The notes under the pieces were generated by a model. It had not been told where the DNA came from and searched no databases. It saw only the letters and a list, made by a program, of their open reading frames with translations. Positions 21,286 through 33,850 of a stretch of 64,000 nucleotides of DNA are shown in pieces. The DNA is taken from NCBI RefSeq assembly GCF_008831285.2, contig NC_045150.1, positions 6,894,001 to 6,958,000 on the forward strand, written 5' to 3'. The stretch comes from Nymphaea colorata. Taxonomy: Eukaryota; Streptophyta; Magnoliopsida; Nymphaeales; Nymphaeaceae. Made by a program: the position numbers and the translations under genes. Every line of letters begins with the position of its first letter. Positions within the stretch are counted from its first letter, which is position 1.

Positions 21286-24200
21286 AGCCCCATGCCTAAG
21301 TGCAGTCACTGCCTTCCAAGATGAGTCCTTGAGCCCCCTCTCGTATGACATGTTCCTCCATTGACTAAGTGTGGTTCTCAAGGTAAAATATTCAATTTTA
21401 ATACCAACATTTCCATCACTCCATGAGAGTTTTTGTCACGTCAATTGTAAAACAGCGTTCAAGATGCCAAACCAACAAGAACCTCAGTTGGACAGTCTGG
21501 CCAAGAGACAGAGAGGAAACGATGAATATGCCTAACCAGCAAATCATCTTATTGATGTCTTAAAAAAAAAAGTTAATTAAACCGTAACGGAGTAATTGGG
21601 AGCAGAATCGCAGAAACAAATAATAAAAGACAAAATTAAAACCAGCATAGACAGCCATTAAATGTCGTGAAAATGCATAACTGCATATAGCAAATGAATG
21701 TCCTACTATTTTCTGCCAAACAAATGAACGCCCTAAATCCATCGAATGAATAAAAAGCCTTACCGTCAAACCCTTACGAGCAAGGGAGGAAAAGCGGAAG
21801 AATTTGTAGGCGCAAGGACGAACAATGCCCTAACGACATCCATGCAATAATCAAGAACAGTAGGAATGATTGAATCGGATGATGATTCTCCCTCTGATCA
21901 CTAAACGAGAAAAATAAAAATAATAAGTAATTGCCCCACTAGAAAACCTTAAGTAGAGTTAGAAAATAGGAACCTAGTTCTCAAACGAGAGATGCCGGAA
22001 AGATTAACAGCTATGGGACATGGTTTTTCTTCACATCATCGCCTCACTGAATAACAAACACGGAAAAAAGAATCCGATCAACGGCCCAGACCCAGAGAAA
22101 ATCACGGGAAAGACAAAGCAAAATAAAAGAAATGCGCTATGTGCGGCAAATTTGAGCCTGGCTCTGAAGTCTTCCTCCCGACCGCCAAAAACTTTCGCGC
22201 CAAATAAAATCGCGCGGACATGATGGATACGGGTCGCGGGTTGTTGGTATAAAACGTTGAACTCCATATACCCGCAGCAAAATCCATGGGTAATTGAAAA
22301 TAAATTTTATATCTTACGCTTATGCTTTACCTTATGATTTACGAGCACAATAATTAAAAAGGCCTCATGCTTATGCTTTAATTTGTGCCACTATGTATAA
22401 ATAAGCAATTTTTTTAAAGTGTCAACACGAAAATAAAGATTTTCCTGATGCTATTGGCTCTGCCACTGAATAGTGACGAGTCAAACGAATTGATTCTTCA
22501 ACTGCCTCTCATGTCACCTAAATCTACCATAAATTTTTTCACAGATTTAGATGTCAATAACAGCACATGAGCCGAGTTGAGCTCGAGCTTGGTCGGTTCG
22601 AGTCGACCCATATAATGTTTGGCTCAATCTCAAGTCAAGCTATATAAGGTCAGCTAGAGCTCAACTTGATAGACCCAACCCTGCTCGAGCTCCACTCGTT
22701 TAAGCTCATTTGCGAGTTCGCTCGACTTGTTGTACAACGTAAATCTCAGGGGAGAGCCGTTGAACCCTATTCACGAGCTTCCGCAATGCAACTTGAATAA
22801 AAAAGCGGCCATGAAGAGTTTAGAGTCCATGACTGCTATGGCCTCTTGGGTTTAATATGATTTAGAAATTGAGTTCTACTTATCAGATCTCATTTGCCCA
22901 CTTCGTTTAAAGACAGATTTGGAAGATCTTATAGACGAACATGCACTTTTCAAATTGGTCTTTGCAAGTAACATGGAAGATTGAAATTTTCAAACCTAAA
23001 GAGCTACAAGCAATACTGACTTTGCATACAATTTTTCCTAACTACTAATAACAGATATCAAATCCAACCATCTCTTTATTGGTTGGAATTCAGTTCATTG
23101 TACCACCAACATCCTTTGGAAAAGGATAGTGGTAGAGATCATCAGAGTTGACAATGATAATTAAAAAAGCCAAGCGACATTTTGGACTCGAAATATTGCT
23201 ATGAACATAGTTGTTGTTAGGTGGTTGATCACACTGGTCTGACTCAACGGAATCCAAATTTAGCTCGAGTTCTTTGAGTATTCAATCCCTGATTAAATTT
23301 GGCATTAAGGATTTCATTCGCCACAACTCCTTTGGATTCTAGTGATGTTGTTATACAATATGATCAGAGCAGGGCGGAGCCAGACAATTTGGTTATGGAG
23401 CATTAGTTATATAATTTCAAATTTTTGAAGGCGCATTTGTGTGCAAATGAGAAAAACTGCCATAAAATTTCAATATAAAAATGAATACCTCCTGTAGGCC
23501 TGTGTGGGCAATTGACCACACCTGTCTCCGCCCCTAGAGCAAGCATGAAGTTGATAAAACGAAGTACAAGTACACAAGAGCTAAGCTGCGGGATCGAGGA
23601 TCAGGGGAAGGAGAAGGGGATGGGTTAGTACCCGTGTATTAGAGATAAAGGGAGACGAAAGAAAATATTAGCGACCAATTTGACATAATACAAAAAAATG
23701 AACGTAACTGGTTTTGCAACCTTCATTCAATGAGAAAATGGGATATATTCCAAATTATCCAAAACATGGGACTCAAAGCAATGACGAAAGGGAATCAAAG
23801 AAAGGAAAGAAACCAGATTCTAAATGGAAAATTCAATTACCAAAAGGTCCTTTCTGATTTTTGAAGAATGAGAGACAGGGTGATTGACCAAGCAAGATCT
23901 TTTTCTCATATTATAAAGATTATAATATAGTGATTTGATCCGCAACCGCATATTGTCTTCGGTAAAAAGTATAATATTTTTCATTCGCCATCATTCAAAA
24001 TGGAAAATGTTCGTCGTCCTTGACAAGAACTAAGCTGAGTGACATTAGCCTGACAATTATTCAAGTAAGTTCTCAGTTAGAATTTGTGTACAGAATCAAA
24101 TTTCATGATAGAAAGGTGAAAACAAATAATCTCTTGGTGGTCGATCTTTTGATGTGCTTTATAATTCAGAGTATGGTACTCATGTTTACCACAGTAAGTG

Positions 24201-26238
24201 GACGTTGGAACTTCCCAAATGCATGTATTAAATGAGCAATGTTATGTTAGTGTAATACATCAATGCTCCGAGCGATTTGTATGATGTCTATGGCAAGTTT
24301 AGTTTGAAACGGCAAAGAGAACCACAACGAAAATAGGCAAATTTTATGCCAAAATTAAAACGTCACGAGAACCAAATTTAGTATTTCAAATTTCTTCACA
24401 GAATAGATTTAATACTGTTCATTCTTTCATCATCTTTGCCTGTAATCCACATTTCATCAACATAATGGTAAACATGCATTTGAATTCTCGACGAAAGAAG
24501 TTGTGGGAGCAAAACATGACTTAGAGCTGCAGCCTATGACGACCATATTAACTTTTTAAACCAAGCTTGCCTTAATAATTAATTCATAAAGGGTCCTACT
24601 CAAGTGAAGCAAATTAAATTCGGGAATATTCATGCCTAAGAGGGCATTTATATAAATTTCCATCTGTAATAACATTTTCAATTTCTTTTTCCGAAAAAAA
24701 TCTCAGTTGTTTACATAATGGTGGACGTAAAAAGTGTTTTTCTTTTCATTAGATAGTTGTTGTACTTCCCATGTTTTAACTCAATTTGAAGCCATTCCTT
24801 GCCCATAGCTTCTACCCATTCAAAATTATTCCCTGTTTTTTTAATAGTTTCTTGTCTCAAACGAAGAGTGGATAACATTTGTAAAAGAAGCTCTAGAGCC
24901 ATGGTGAAAAGGATTGAATGAGATAAGCATACTGGAAAATTTTTTAATCATGTTCGATCTTCAGATATTAGATTCACTAGTTTTGAGAATGTTAACCAAG
25001 CTCATTTTGATTGCAAATCTCTTTTAATGGTATTTTGAGAAGCACTTTTAACCCTATATGTAATAGATGTTCCCATTTGGTAGACCATTTTTAGTTTCGA
25101 ACATCAAATAATCCCTATTTTATTTTTTCTCTCTTAATCGAAACATTCGAACTATTGCCTCATGATAACAAGTCAAGCGAGAAGGATAATTTACATCATC
25201 ATAAGGCTTACACTTTCCGATACCAATTTCATTTTCTACAGAACTTACCTTTTTAGATACATAGTTTATCATTTTAAGGCCATAAAATATAAACATTTTT
25301 GGGTTTTAAATGGCAGAAGAAAAAGCTCTTGGTATTGTTGATGGGCAACGTTATTACGTCGAAAAATTTTCGAAAGAGAAAACAATATAAGGCTTGTTAT
25401 TGCCAAGAGTAGGGATGAAAATGGTCAGATAAACATCTCACTGTAACCCAAAACCAGATTTGTATAGCAAGATCCATAAAGGCAAAAGGAATTCAAAGCA
25501 ATATCAGACTTGAATTCAGCATATGATTCAGGTAAAAGTCGAATGTTTCTCTTATTGCATCCAAATTCAGTTTCAAATTTTCAAGTCTGGACCCAAATCC
25601 GAGTCCAACACGAAGTAATGAAGACCCAATCAAATTGGATATAATAAATGGTAGATCCAACCCGAGTTGGGACAGCCGACATCCCTACCTCCAGGAATGA
25701 CATTCTTCCTCGTACCAAAGGTCCAAAACTATGAGGATAGCATTTTTATACAAACAGAGAGAAAATGTACCACTACTAAATTCCATCTTCGTGGTAACGT
25801 TATGGGATAAACCAGATTTCAATGGAACTGGACTTGACTTTGATGATTCTGGAACCTGTTCAGTGACTCACGATTTGGCACTAAGAAATGGAATTTGCCA
25901 TTTCTTATGCAACAGATGACACCAATATACACGCGTATGATTACAACACAAGGTTTTGTACAGATAAATCACCTACATCCGATTTTATACAGATAAAGGC
26001 AAGAAAAGCCAAAACCAACAACAAATTGAATCTCATAACTCTGCTGCGACATAACCTCAGGCACAGCTATACAACTCGCCAGATATCTTTCACCCTCTGT
26101 AAGTTCTTCACAAACTAGTGGGGAGGCGTTGACCTTAATGTTGGCGAAAGTGTAAGATAAACAGCCCTCTGTATGGTATCAACTAAGCAGCAACTTCTGA
26201 AACTTGGAACTTGTAATGGATTTGCAACTGATTTAAGA
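21286..26238. other. Unassigned intergenic DNA with short repeats
   Basis: No gene is supported. Recognisable repeats: GAGCTCGAGC-type degenerate sequence at 22.56-22.73 kb; an element with GGGCGGAGCCAGAC ... TGTCTCCGCCCCT ends at about 23.38-23.54 kb; and one with TAGGGATG ... CATCCCTA ends at 25.41-25.69 kb. A TATAAAAC lies near 22.25 kb but no coding region follows it. Small open stretches at 22.0-22.3 kb on both strands overlap each other and are not convincing. Confidence 0.4.
25408..25690. repeat. Short element with TAGGGATG inverted ends
   Basis: It begins GTAGGGATGAAAATGG and ends GACATCCCTAC, imperfect inverted ends of about 10 bp. The inside carries CCAAATCCGAGTCC/CCAACCCGAGTTGG motifs. 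It resembles the degenerate-motif elements at 2.8-3.2 and 35.46-35.87 kb. No 8-bp target duplication could be confirmed. Confidence 0.5.
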
Positions 26239-29200
26239 TCATCTTCTCAAGAGAGGGTTTCCAGGAGATATCCTGAAAGGTAGGAAGGCATATATGTCAG
26301 TATTTTTTGATTTTTCTTCAAATGTTAACCTTAACCAAGAGAAGACAAATCACTCACTGTAGATGTAATCCAGCTTTTCTTAGATTTGCTGGTATTTTCC
26401 CTGTGAGATTGTTGTTTTGCAAGTACCTGGTTGAAAACACAAAACACAATATTGTTGTTTCACTGTCTGATGATACAATCCCAATAATAATATTTGGCAG
26501 ATTTCCTATCTAACATCACCAGAAGCCAGTCCATGCTACAGAAATCAGGTAAATGTACTATATGATCAGCTACTGGTCCTAGGAAATGACAAGAAAATTA
26601 CCAGTATTTCTGCAGACGCAGATGAAAAACACAAACCAACAACAGTATTTCAGTAAGCTGAACTATCATTACTGGTTTATATTTTCATGTTATGCTCTAA
26701 GAGTTTGCAATGAAGTCTTCAATTCACTACAGAGTGTTTTACTGTATAACCAATTTGGGAGAAGGAATTTTTGTCATAAAAAACAGAAACAACAGGGTTT
26801 TGCACTTGCATGACAATTATCAAAGCACATTTCCAGTGACCATGAAAGCCACCTGCCTAATACATTATAAGGTCATCAACTGGTAAACATCTATCAGATT
26901 CTTTGACCTGTATCTTGTTCTTTTATAAGTTTCCTTGGCTCCAGACTTCTTACTCACTCTTCTTAACAATTAATTTTGACATAGAAAATGTCCATCAAAC
27001 AATTACCAGTCGACCTTGTAAAGGGTGACATATGGATATGAATATCCTATCCAGAAGGAGGGGAAGAAAAGGATCTTCCGCACAACATGCCAATGAACAA
27101 CTTAACATAAATTAACATTGAAGAATCATGAAAGAAATTCTCATTAGGTTTCCAGTTTCCTACACCATGCCTTCTTAATCTCAAGTCTATAGTAGAGGAC
27201 AATGCATCAATAAACAATTACTCAAGTCCCAAATTATTTTTCAAACTTCTGTGTCTAGAAGACAAAGCAACCATAAACAATTTATTCTGTATTTTGACTT
27301 TAATTTCTAAAAGATTACTTGGAGAAGTAGAAGGATGAAAAAAATGTAACAAACAACACCTAAGTCCTAACATGAAAATCACAAGAACTTTTATTACTTA
27401 CAGTTCACGTAGATTTTGAACCATTCCTAGTGTCGATGGAATAGTTCCATTGAGTTCATTATTCTCCAGATGCCTGCAACAATATATGAATCAGGGTCCT
27501 CATGAGATATGAGACAGGGCAGTCAATCAAGAACAGGTTCAAGAATCATAATGCTCAGCGTCTGAGTTGATTCAGGAATGACTGGGTAAGGGTCACTATA
27601 CATCAACTAGCACAAAAAATTGAAAGTAGAAAATTGATAAGTGAAGTTAAATTTGCATATTAACAGTGGGTATGATGTATCTTGCCCAAACTGCACAACC
27701 AAGTTTTCGACTTTTCTAAGACTTGTTAAACCACAAAATAACAACCCATGGAAATAACATTACTTACAGTATCTTTAGCCTTTTCAACGGTCTCAGATCA
27801 GGAATGGTTCCTGAAAACTTATTGTACCCAAGCCAACTGCAATCATCATAGCCAGATAACAGTACAAAAGTTTACTCAAGAACATAAAAGAGAAACAAAA
27901 AAACTGGAAAAAAAAAATCAAAAAGCAGCTCACATCTCATCAAGCGCTGACATTTTGGCAATCAATGGTGGCAAAGATCCACTAATACCCATGCCAGTTA
28001 AATTCCTGTCCAAATCCAGGAAAGGAATGTAAAGTCAAAAAATCAGTTGTTTCTATATAAAAGGCTCGAAAGAGGTCATATGAGAAAGCTTTAGCACTCA
28101 CAGGCGAACCACACGAACTCGCGAACCTTCGTAACATGTGACGCCAGTCCAAGAGTTCTCTTGAGGCAAACAAGGATCTCCATTCCAATCCAATGGTGGC
28201 GTAAGCATGCTTCTCTTTAGTGCTTCCAAGGCAATAACTGCATCCAACCCAGCATATCAGCAAGTCCATATTGTGCAGCAATGCAAAAGAAATTGGGTTA
28301 ATCAGTAAAAGAAGGACTATACCATCTCTTGTTAATGTTCTCCCTCCAAGATTCACTATTTGAAGAAGCTCTCCAGCATTAATAACTGGTCCAACAGCTG
28401 ACTGTGCAGAGGCTGACAACGAGATCCTTGTAAAATTAAATAGAGGCCACCTCGTAGCAAACACAACCTCCCCACCAGGTGTAACATTCAAGTTTCGGTA
28501 GAATTCCACGTTATTAACAGACACGCTTAAGGCTCTCCAGGGTGGTGATCCAGGAACTTGGTGATGTCTAAAATACAGGGCAATATAGTAACTTGAGTTC
28601 TGAAGGGCTACAGAGGGCCACTGAAGTTCCAATTTTTTCCCTTCCTTTGGTGTCAATCCGGTATCAAACACCTTTGATGGTGGCATATTCCAAAACCCAG
28701 TCACAGAGACATTTGAAGTGGTGCTGAATGACTGATTATCAGGAAACTGATCCCAGAAGCGATCAAACTGATCATCAGGAAACCTTAAATTCAAATGAAC
28801 AACAAGTGTCTTAGGTTGCTACGCTCCAATTGGAAATTAAGCAAAAGACAAAAACGAACTCAGCATCCATAAACCCAAGTTCACAAAGAAAGTACCAAGC
28901 TAAACTAAACCCGTACTCTAAATAACAAAAACAGCAGTCTGCCATAATTTACTAGCAAATCCAATTACCACCATCTCTTTTTTACAAAATTATGCAATAA
29001 CAACTGGCCTATACAGAACAGTCATCTTCTTTTAAGCTACATCATAAGAAGTTATAACGACAATGATCACTGTACATGTTGTTTCTCAAGTCGTGATTAA
29101 CCACTCCGTTCCACTTAATGAGGCCACCACACAAACCATTTCGTTATTGAACATAACGCTACAGCAAATACTTAAACAAGATCAAACCAACTATCGAAAC

Positions 29201-30332
29201 GGGATTCAAAAATAACAAACAGCGCTACTTTATTCGAGTATTTCCAATAATAGAAGTCCAACAACTCATACTATGTGAAAAACAGCAACTCTAATGACCA
29301 ATATAAAATCAAACTACCTCATCCGATAATGTTTCCATCAGAAAGAATCATAGAATTTACTTGAAAAGATGAAAAGGATCAGCGCGACTAGGAACAGAAC
29401 CCAGTATGGCAGTATCCAATTCCAAATTGGACATAATTCTATCAAGAATATTAAACGCTTACAGAGGTTTACATCCATTTCTAATTCAAAATATGTGATT
29501 GACAGAATAATTGGTCGAAATTAACAAAATTTTAATGTTAAAACCGAGACACACACTCTAAAACCACCAAAGAAAAAAGCTTCAGACACATGAAACCAAA
29601 AGCTCTACCTGATCGTTTTGCCTCCATAGCCGAACGCGTGCCGGGCGACGGTGCTGAGTGCATGTTTCCCAAAGTCAGTCGAATTATAAACCGAGCCCTC
29701 CAAACGTATCAATTGAATAGCAGAAATGAAGGGATAGGTGGTCGTCTTCTTGTTCCTCGCCACGCAAACGCTGATCGTCTTCCTGGTAGCGGCAAGAATG
29801 AGCTCGTAAAAGGAAGGCCGGTTCATGGCGTAATCCTTCGAGGTGTTGACCGTGCTCCAGAAGGTCCCATCCACAATTTGGTCAAAGACCGGAGGAACGT
29901 TCCGGCCATCAAATCCCCCGTAGAAGTACGCTGTCCTGACGAGGTAGCGGATGCCACGGAGGACCGGGAGGACGAAGCACGACTTCCGGGCCGTTTCATT
30001 GAAGTAACGGAGGGTGGAGAAGACAGGGTCTGTGTTGGGGCGCTTCAGGGACGCTGAGGAACCTGTAGTGATGTAGGAGGAGTCGGGAGTCCATGACAGC
30101 CCGTTTGAGACGATCGACCGCGACGACCCGCAGTTGATCATAAGACCTGCAAAAACAGCAAAAATCGAAATTAGACGTCCATGAGAGACAGAGACAGGCA
30201 GAGAGAAATCGAGGGGGGAGAGAGAGAAAGAGAGAGAGAGAGACCATTGCGAGCTGTTATCTGAGATTGGGAGATGAAGAACAGGGTGGAGAAGAAGAAG
30301 AAGAAGAGAGGGAGAGAGGTAGAGGGAGCCAT
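26239..30332 (-). CDS. Secreted malectin-like domain/LRR protein (no kinase)
   Basis: This is a nine-exon gene. Exons from 5' to 3': 30332-30245, 30146-29609, 28783-28323, 28237-28102, 28005-27934, 27836-27768, 27473-27402, 26426-26358 and 26272-26239. All junctions have GT-AG signals and the frame is continuous, giving 512 residues. Residues 1-24 form a signal peptide with a poly-Phe core. Residues about 29-350 are a malectin-like (di-glucose-binding) domain (LMINCGSS, YFYGGFDGRN, WPLFNFTRISL). Residues about 378-396 form the LRR N-cap (DWNGDPC...WTGVTC). The next exons of 69-72 nt each encode one LRR. The protein ends ISPGNPLLRR with no transmembrane or kinase segment. It matches the Arabidopsis At3g19230/At3g05990 type in architecture and length. 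It is expected in the apoplast or wall; the ligand is unknown. Confidence 0.9.
30200..30243. repeat. (GA)n tracts around exon 1 of the LRR gene
   Basis: GA-rich runs fill the 98-bp first intron next to its donor (about 30215-30243). Another GA-rich run occupies the 5' leader at about 30341-30371. Seen from the gene strand these are CT-rich, like the leader of the BAHD gene. Confidence 0.8.
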
Positions 30333-30509
30333 GGCGGACAGAGAGAGAGAGAAAAAGAGAGAGAGACAGAGATTTTAAGGAGGTCGACTTCTGAAACGGT
30401 CCAAGGAGGGGGCCGAGTGGGGAGAAAGGAAGAAGCAAGGAATGTCACCAAACGTGAACGGTTAGTTTGTTCGATTCAAAGTGGGAACGATGAAAAGAGT
30501 TTTTCCTAA

Positions 30510-32250
30510 TCATGCTTTACGAAAAGACCCCAACACTTTTAGTGAAATACCAAAAACATGCTCAAACTTTATTACTCTCACTCTTTATGCAATGGCAAAA
30601 TATACTTATGGAAGCGCGTTGTTGTCCCGAAGTATTCATTTCCCCATGTTATTTAATTGAAAAATTTTGAACATTACATGCGGAACTTTGTCGGTAACAA
30701 TTGAATTAAAATTTTTAAAATTATTTAATAATAAATATACATTTTGAGCTTTTAGCGTATTGATTAATAAAATGGTTAAAGCTAAGCCCAAAAACTGAAT
30801 GGAAAAGCAAAAGTTTTACGATGCTTGAAGAATATAGCATAGTTGGTCGAGTAAGTAGCTGTACAGAAAACAAATCATTGGTTCGATTCTAGCTAGTCTT
30901 TGGAGAATTAGCAACTTGTGTTTGGTTTATATCTTAATTATTTTATTTTAAAAAGAAATATTTTTGAAATTAACGTCCAAAAGATATGAATTTTTTAAAT
31001 TAGCACAAAATCTAAAAGAAGGAAAAAATTTGAAAAATGTGTTAACAAACGCCGAACTGAGTAAATATGGATTTTTAAAGTTCAACAAGTACTTAGATAG
31101 ATGTGCCATACATTTTTAAAATTATGAAAAATCAAATTTTGGTGAACTAAAAAAATTGACTGTTGATTATTAAAATTGAACTTGCACACTAAAAAATGCC
31201 AACCAGTGCCAGTATTCCAAAATTCAGCCTGTGGAGCCAAGAGGTTTTTTGTAAGGGGAACGAATAGATAGCTACTTAATATTATATAGTAAAATATTAT
31301 GCGGCAACAATAAGTAATAAATTAATTTATGTGGGGCTCGTGCAGGCAATTAATCTTTTTCTCGTTCAATTGTCATGAGAGAGAATTTTGAAAAAATAAT
31401 GTCAAGAACATTGTGCCTCCCCAAATATATTTTTTTGGACACATGTATCTTAGTATTTTAACCTTTCTACAAGTCTAGCCATAACAGATGAAATATGAAA
31501 ATTTAATTTCTGAATTAAGTTCATCGTTTAAAACGGATTTTATGAATGTAGAACTTTATAAGGGTTGATTTTTAGAACCTTACAAAATCGATCTTATACA
31601 TTTGATTTTTGTGATTTTTTCTAAGTCTTTGAATTCATAACTTGATTTTCATTTGTATGGTAAGATTTGTGAAATTCGAATGGGGGAAGCCCAAGAGGGA
31701 TAATTTTAACCATACTATATTAAAAAAATATATATTAAAAGGGATATTCTTAAAAAAGATATTAAAATTGTAGTTATCAAAGTTATTAAAATTTTATTAA
31801 AAATAAATTAAAACGTAATGTCAAAGTTGTTAAAATTGTAGAGTAGTGCGCCTGAATCCAGTGAATTAGGGTTAAGTGGATAATTGTTAACATATTCTTT
31901 AGTAATGCTTATAATAAAGAACATCTTAGTTCCGTTTTTCTGCAAACAAAGAGATTTAAAATTTGTATAAATTTTATTTACTAGAATTCGTGCGACCTGA
32001 GATAGAGACCCCCAAAAAAAAAAAAAAAATCATAGCTTTATATTAGATTTTGTTTGGACCAATAAGCATGGAAGATGTTCACAAGATAATTATTGTAAGG
32101 GCGAAACCTGTGACATCTGGTGCTAGCTTCTGCTTTTCTTTCTCTCGGTTGGGTCTTCGGTTCCTCTCTTGCAAAACTTAAGAACTGTGAACTACTACCG
32201 ACTCTACCTCTCCCTTTTCTAATTTGATTTATTTTTATTTCTTCATATAT

Positions 32251-32282
<32 letters not shown>

Positions 32283-33250
32283 GTGAACGCTGGCTCTGGT
32301 TATTTAGAGTCACACAATTATCTAATCAAGGCAGTTGATGTAAAGTAGATGAATAGTTGAGAGAAAAATATGTAAGATTAAGTAGTTGAGTGACGTTCAA
32401 TATATATATATATATATATGTGTGTGTGAGAGATCCAACTGCATGTTGACTGGTTTGTCTTTTTTAGAATCATGGTTATGATGATCTCAAAGTGTCATAA
32501 ACCAGATTATTTATTAAATGATAGAGTGCAAGAAAAGGCCCCACCTTAAAAAAAATAATAATTTACATGTAAATTTTAAAAAATTTTATTTGTCTTATAT
32601 AAAAATTTTGAAAAATGATATGTCGTGCCATGTTAAAATATAAAAATTTTAATTGGGTCTCCCTCATAAAAAAGTTTCTGGTTTCGGCCCTGTATATACA
32701 TGTTATATTTTTTCCCTTGAGTTGACCAGCGATCACGTTGAACGGTTTGTTCATTCTTCAGTGTTCTTGCTCCCGTCGTCGTTCCTACCAGCTAAAAACA
32801 TTACAAACAAGAGACCCAACTTTTAGTTAATTACCAAATTACCTGTTCTTTTGAACAATTACAAAATTAAGATATGATTTTTGAAAAAAATAGTTCTCCC
32901 ATTACGGCCATTTAATATGTGGCCCTTTTCTCACCTTTCTCCTGTAGAGGCGAACGGGCATATGGGTTAAAGTGGGTAATTTTTCTTCAAGGCTTTTTTT
33001 TTTATTTTCAAATTAATATTTTTAAGCAATGACTGTTCCTTCACATTGTCCCCTTTAAAAAAAATTTATAGCTCGACCGCTGTTTCCTTTCCTCCGATCC
33101 CTCTGTTGCTGCTGTTGATGTAAAATTGGCCATGCCTAGCCGCCACACCCCTCCTTGAAGCAATCCAAATTAAATTTTGGTCTCTGGTTCTAGAGTTGGA
33201 CTCACATATTGCTACGCTGGAGTTGAGTTTTCACAAGCTCAGCTCAATTG
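30510..33250. other. Unassigned intergenic DNA
   Basis: Very AT-rich, with (TA)n tracts at about 32256-32281 and 32402-32419. At 32.53-32.70 kb there is a sequence with a GTTTCGGCCCTG end reminiscent of the GGAGCCAGAAATTT family. No gene is supported. Confidence 0.4.
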
Positions 33251-33265
33251 TACATATATATATAT

Positions 33266-33476
33266 GAGTGAGTGAATTGTGACTTTGAGTTATCTAACTA
33301 TCTAAGTTCGTGTGATGTAGATAGATAAAAAAAAACATAAACAAAATAAAAACTAATATTAGATAAGAAAATACTCATCATTTTTTTTCTTTATTTTTTT
33401 CTGAACCATTCATTTTGATAGATCAAACTATTCTTATTAAATGACATGATGATCTAAAAAACAAGAGTTACCATTC

Positions 33477-33521
<45 letters not shown>

Positions 33522-33591
33522 TGGGTGAATTGTGACTTTGAGTTATGTAACTGTCTAAGTTCATGTGATGTATAAGTTATTTAAGTTCATA

Positions 33592-33643
<52 letters not shown>

Positions 33644-33850
33644 TGAGTGAATTGTGACTTTGAGTTATGTAACTATCTAAGTTCATGTGATGTAGATAGT
33701 AAAAAAAAACATAAAAAAATAAACACTAATAATGAAAATACTCGTGACTTTATTTTTCTTGGTTTTATTTTTTTAACCGTTCATTTTGATGGATCGAACT
33801 ATTCTTATTAAATGGCACGTTGATTTAAAAAACTAAAGTTACCATATTTA
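33266..33850. repeat. Three copies of a repeat separated by (TA)n tracts
   Basis: Copy A (33266-33478), short copy B (33519-33586) and copy C (33641-33850) all begin GAGTGAGTGAATTGTGACTT or GAGTGGGTGAATTGTGACTT. A and C share the same body, including ATTCTTATTAAATG and a GTTACCAT end. Each copy starts directly after TA repeats (33254-33265, 33479-33518, 33587-33640). Sequence near 45.93-46.09 kb shares ATTCACTCATT at a TA tract. This suits a non-autonomous element that sits in TA microsatellites, comparable to the 'Micron' type described from rice. That comparison is inference. Confidence 0.7.

Noticed and set aside
29590..30057. 155-codon plus-strand frame at the LRR gene
   Set aside because: It is antisense to exon 2 of the malectin/LRR gene, which has matching splice sites and domain content.
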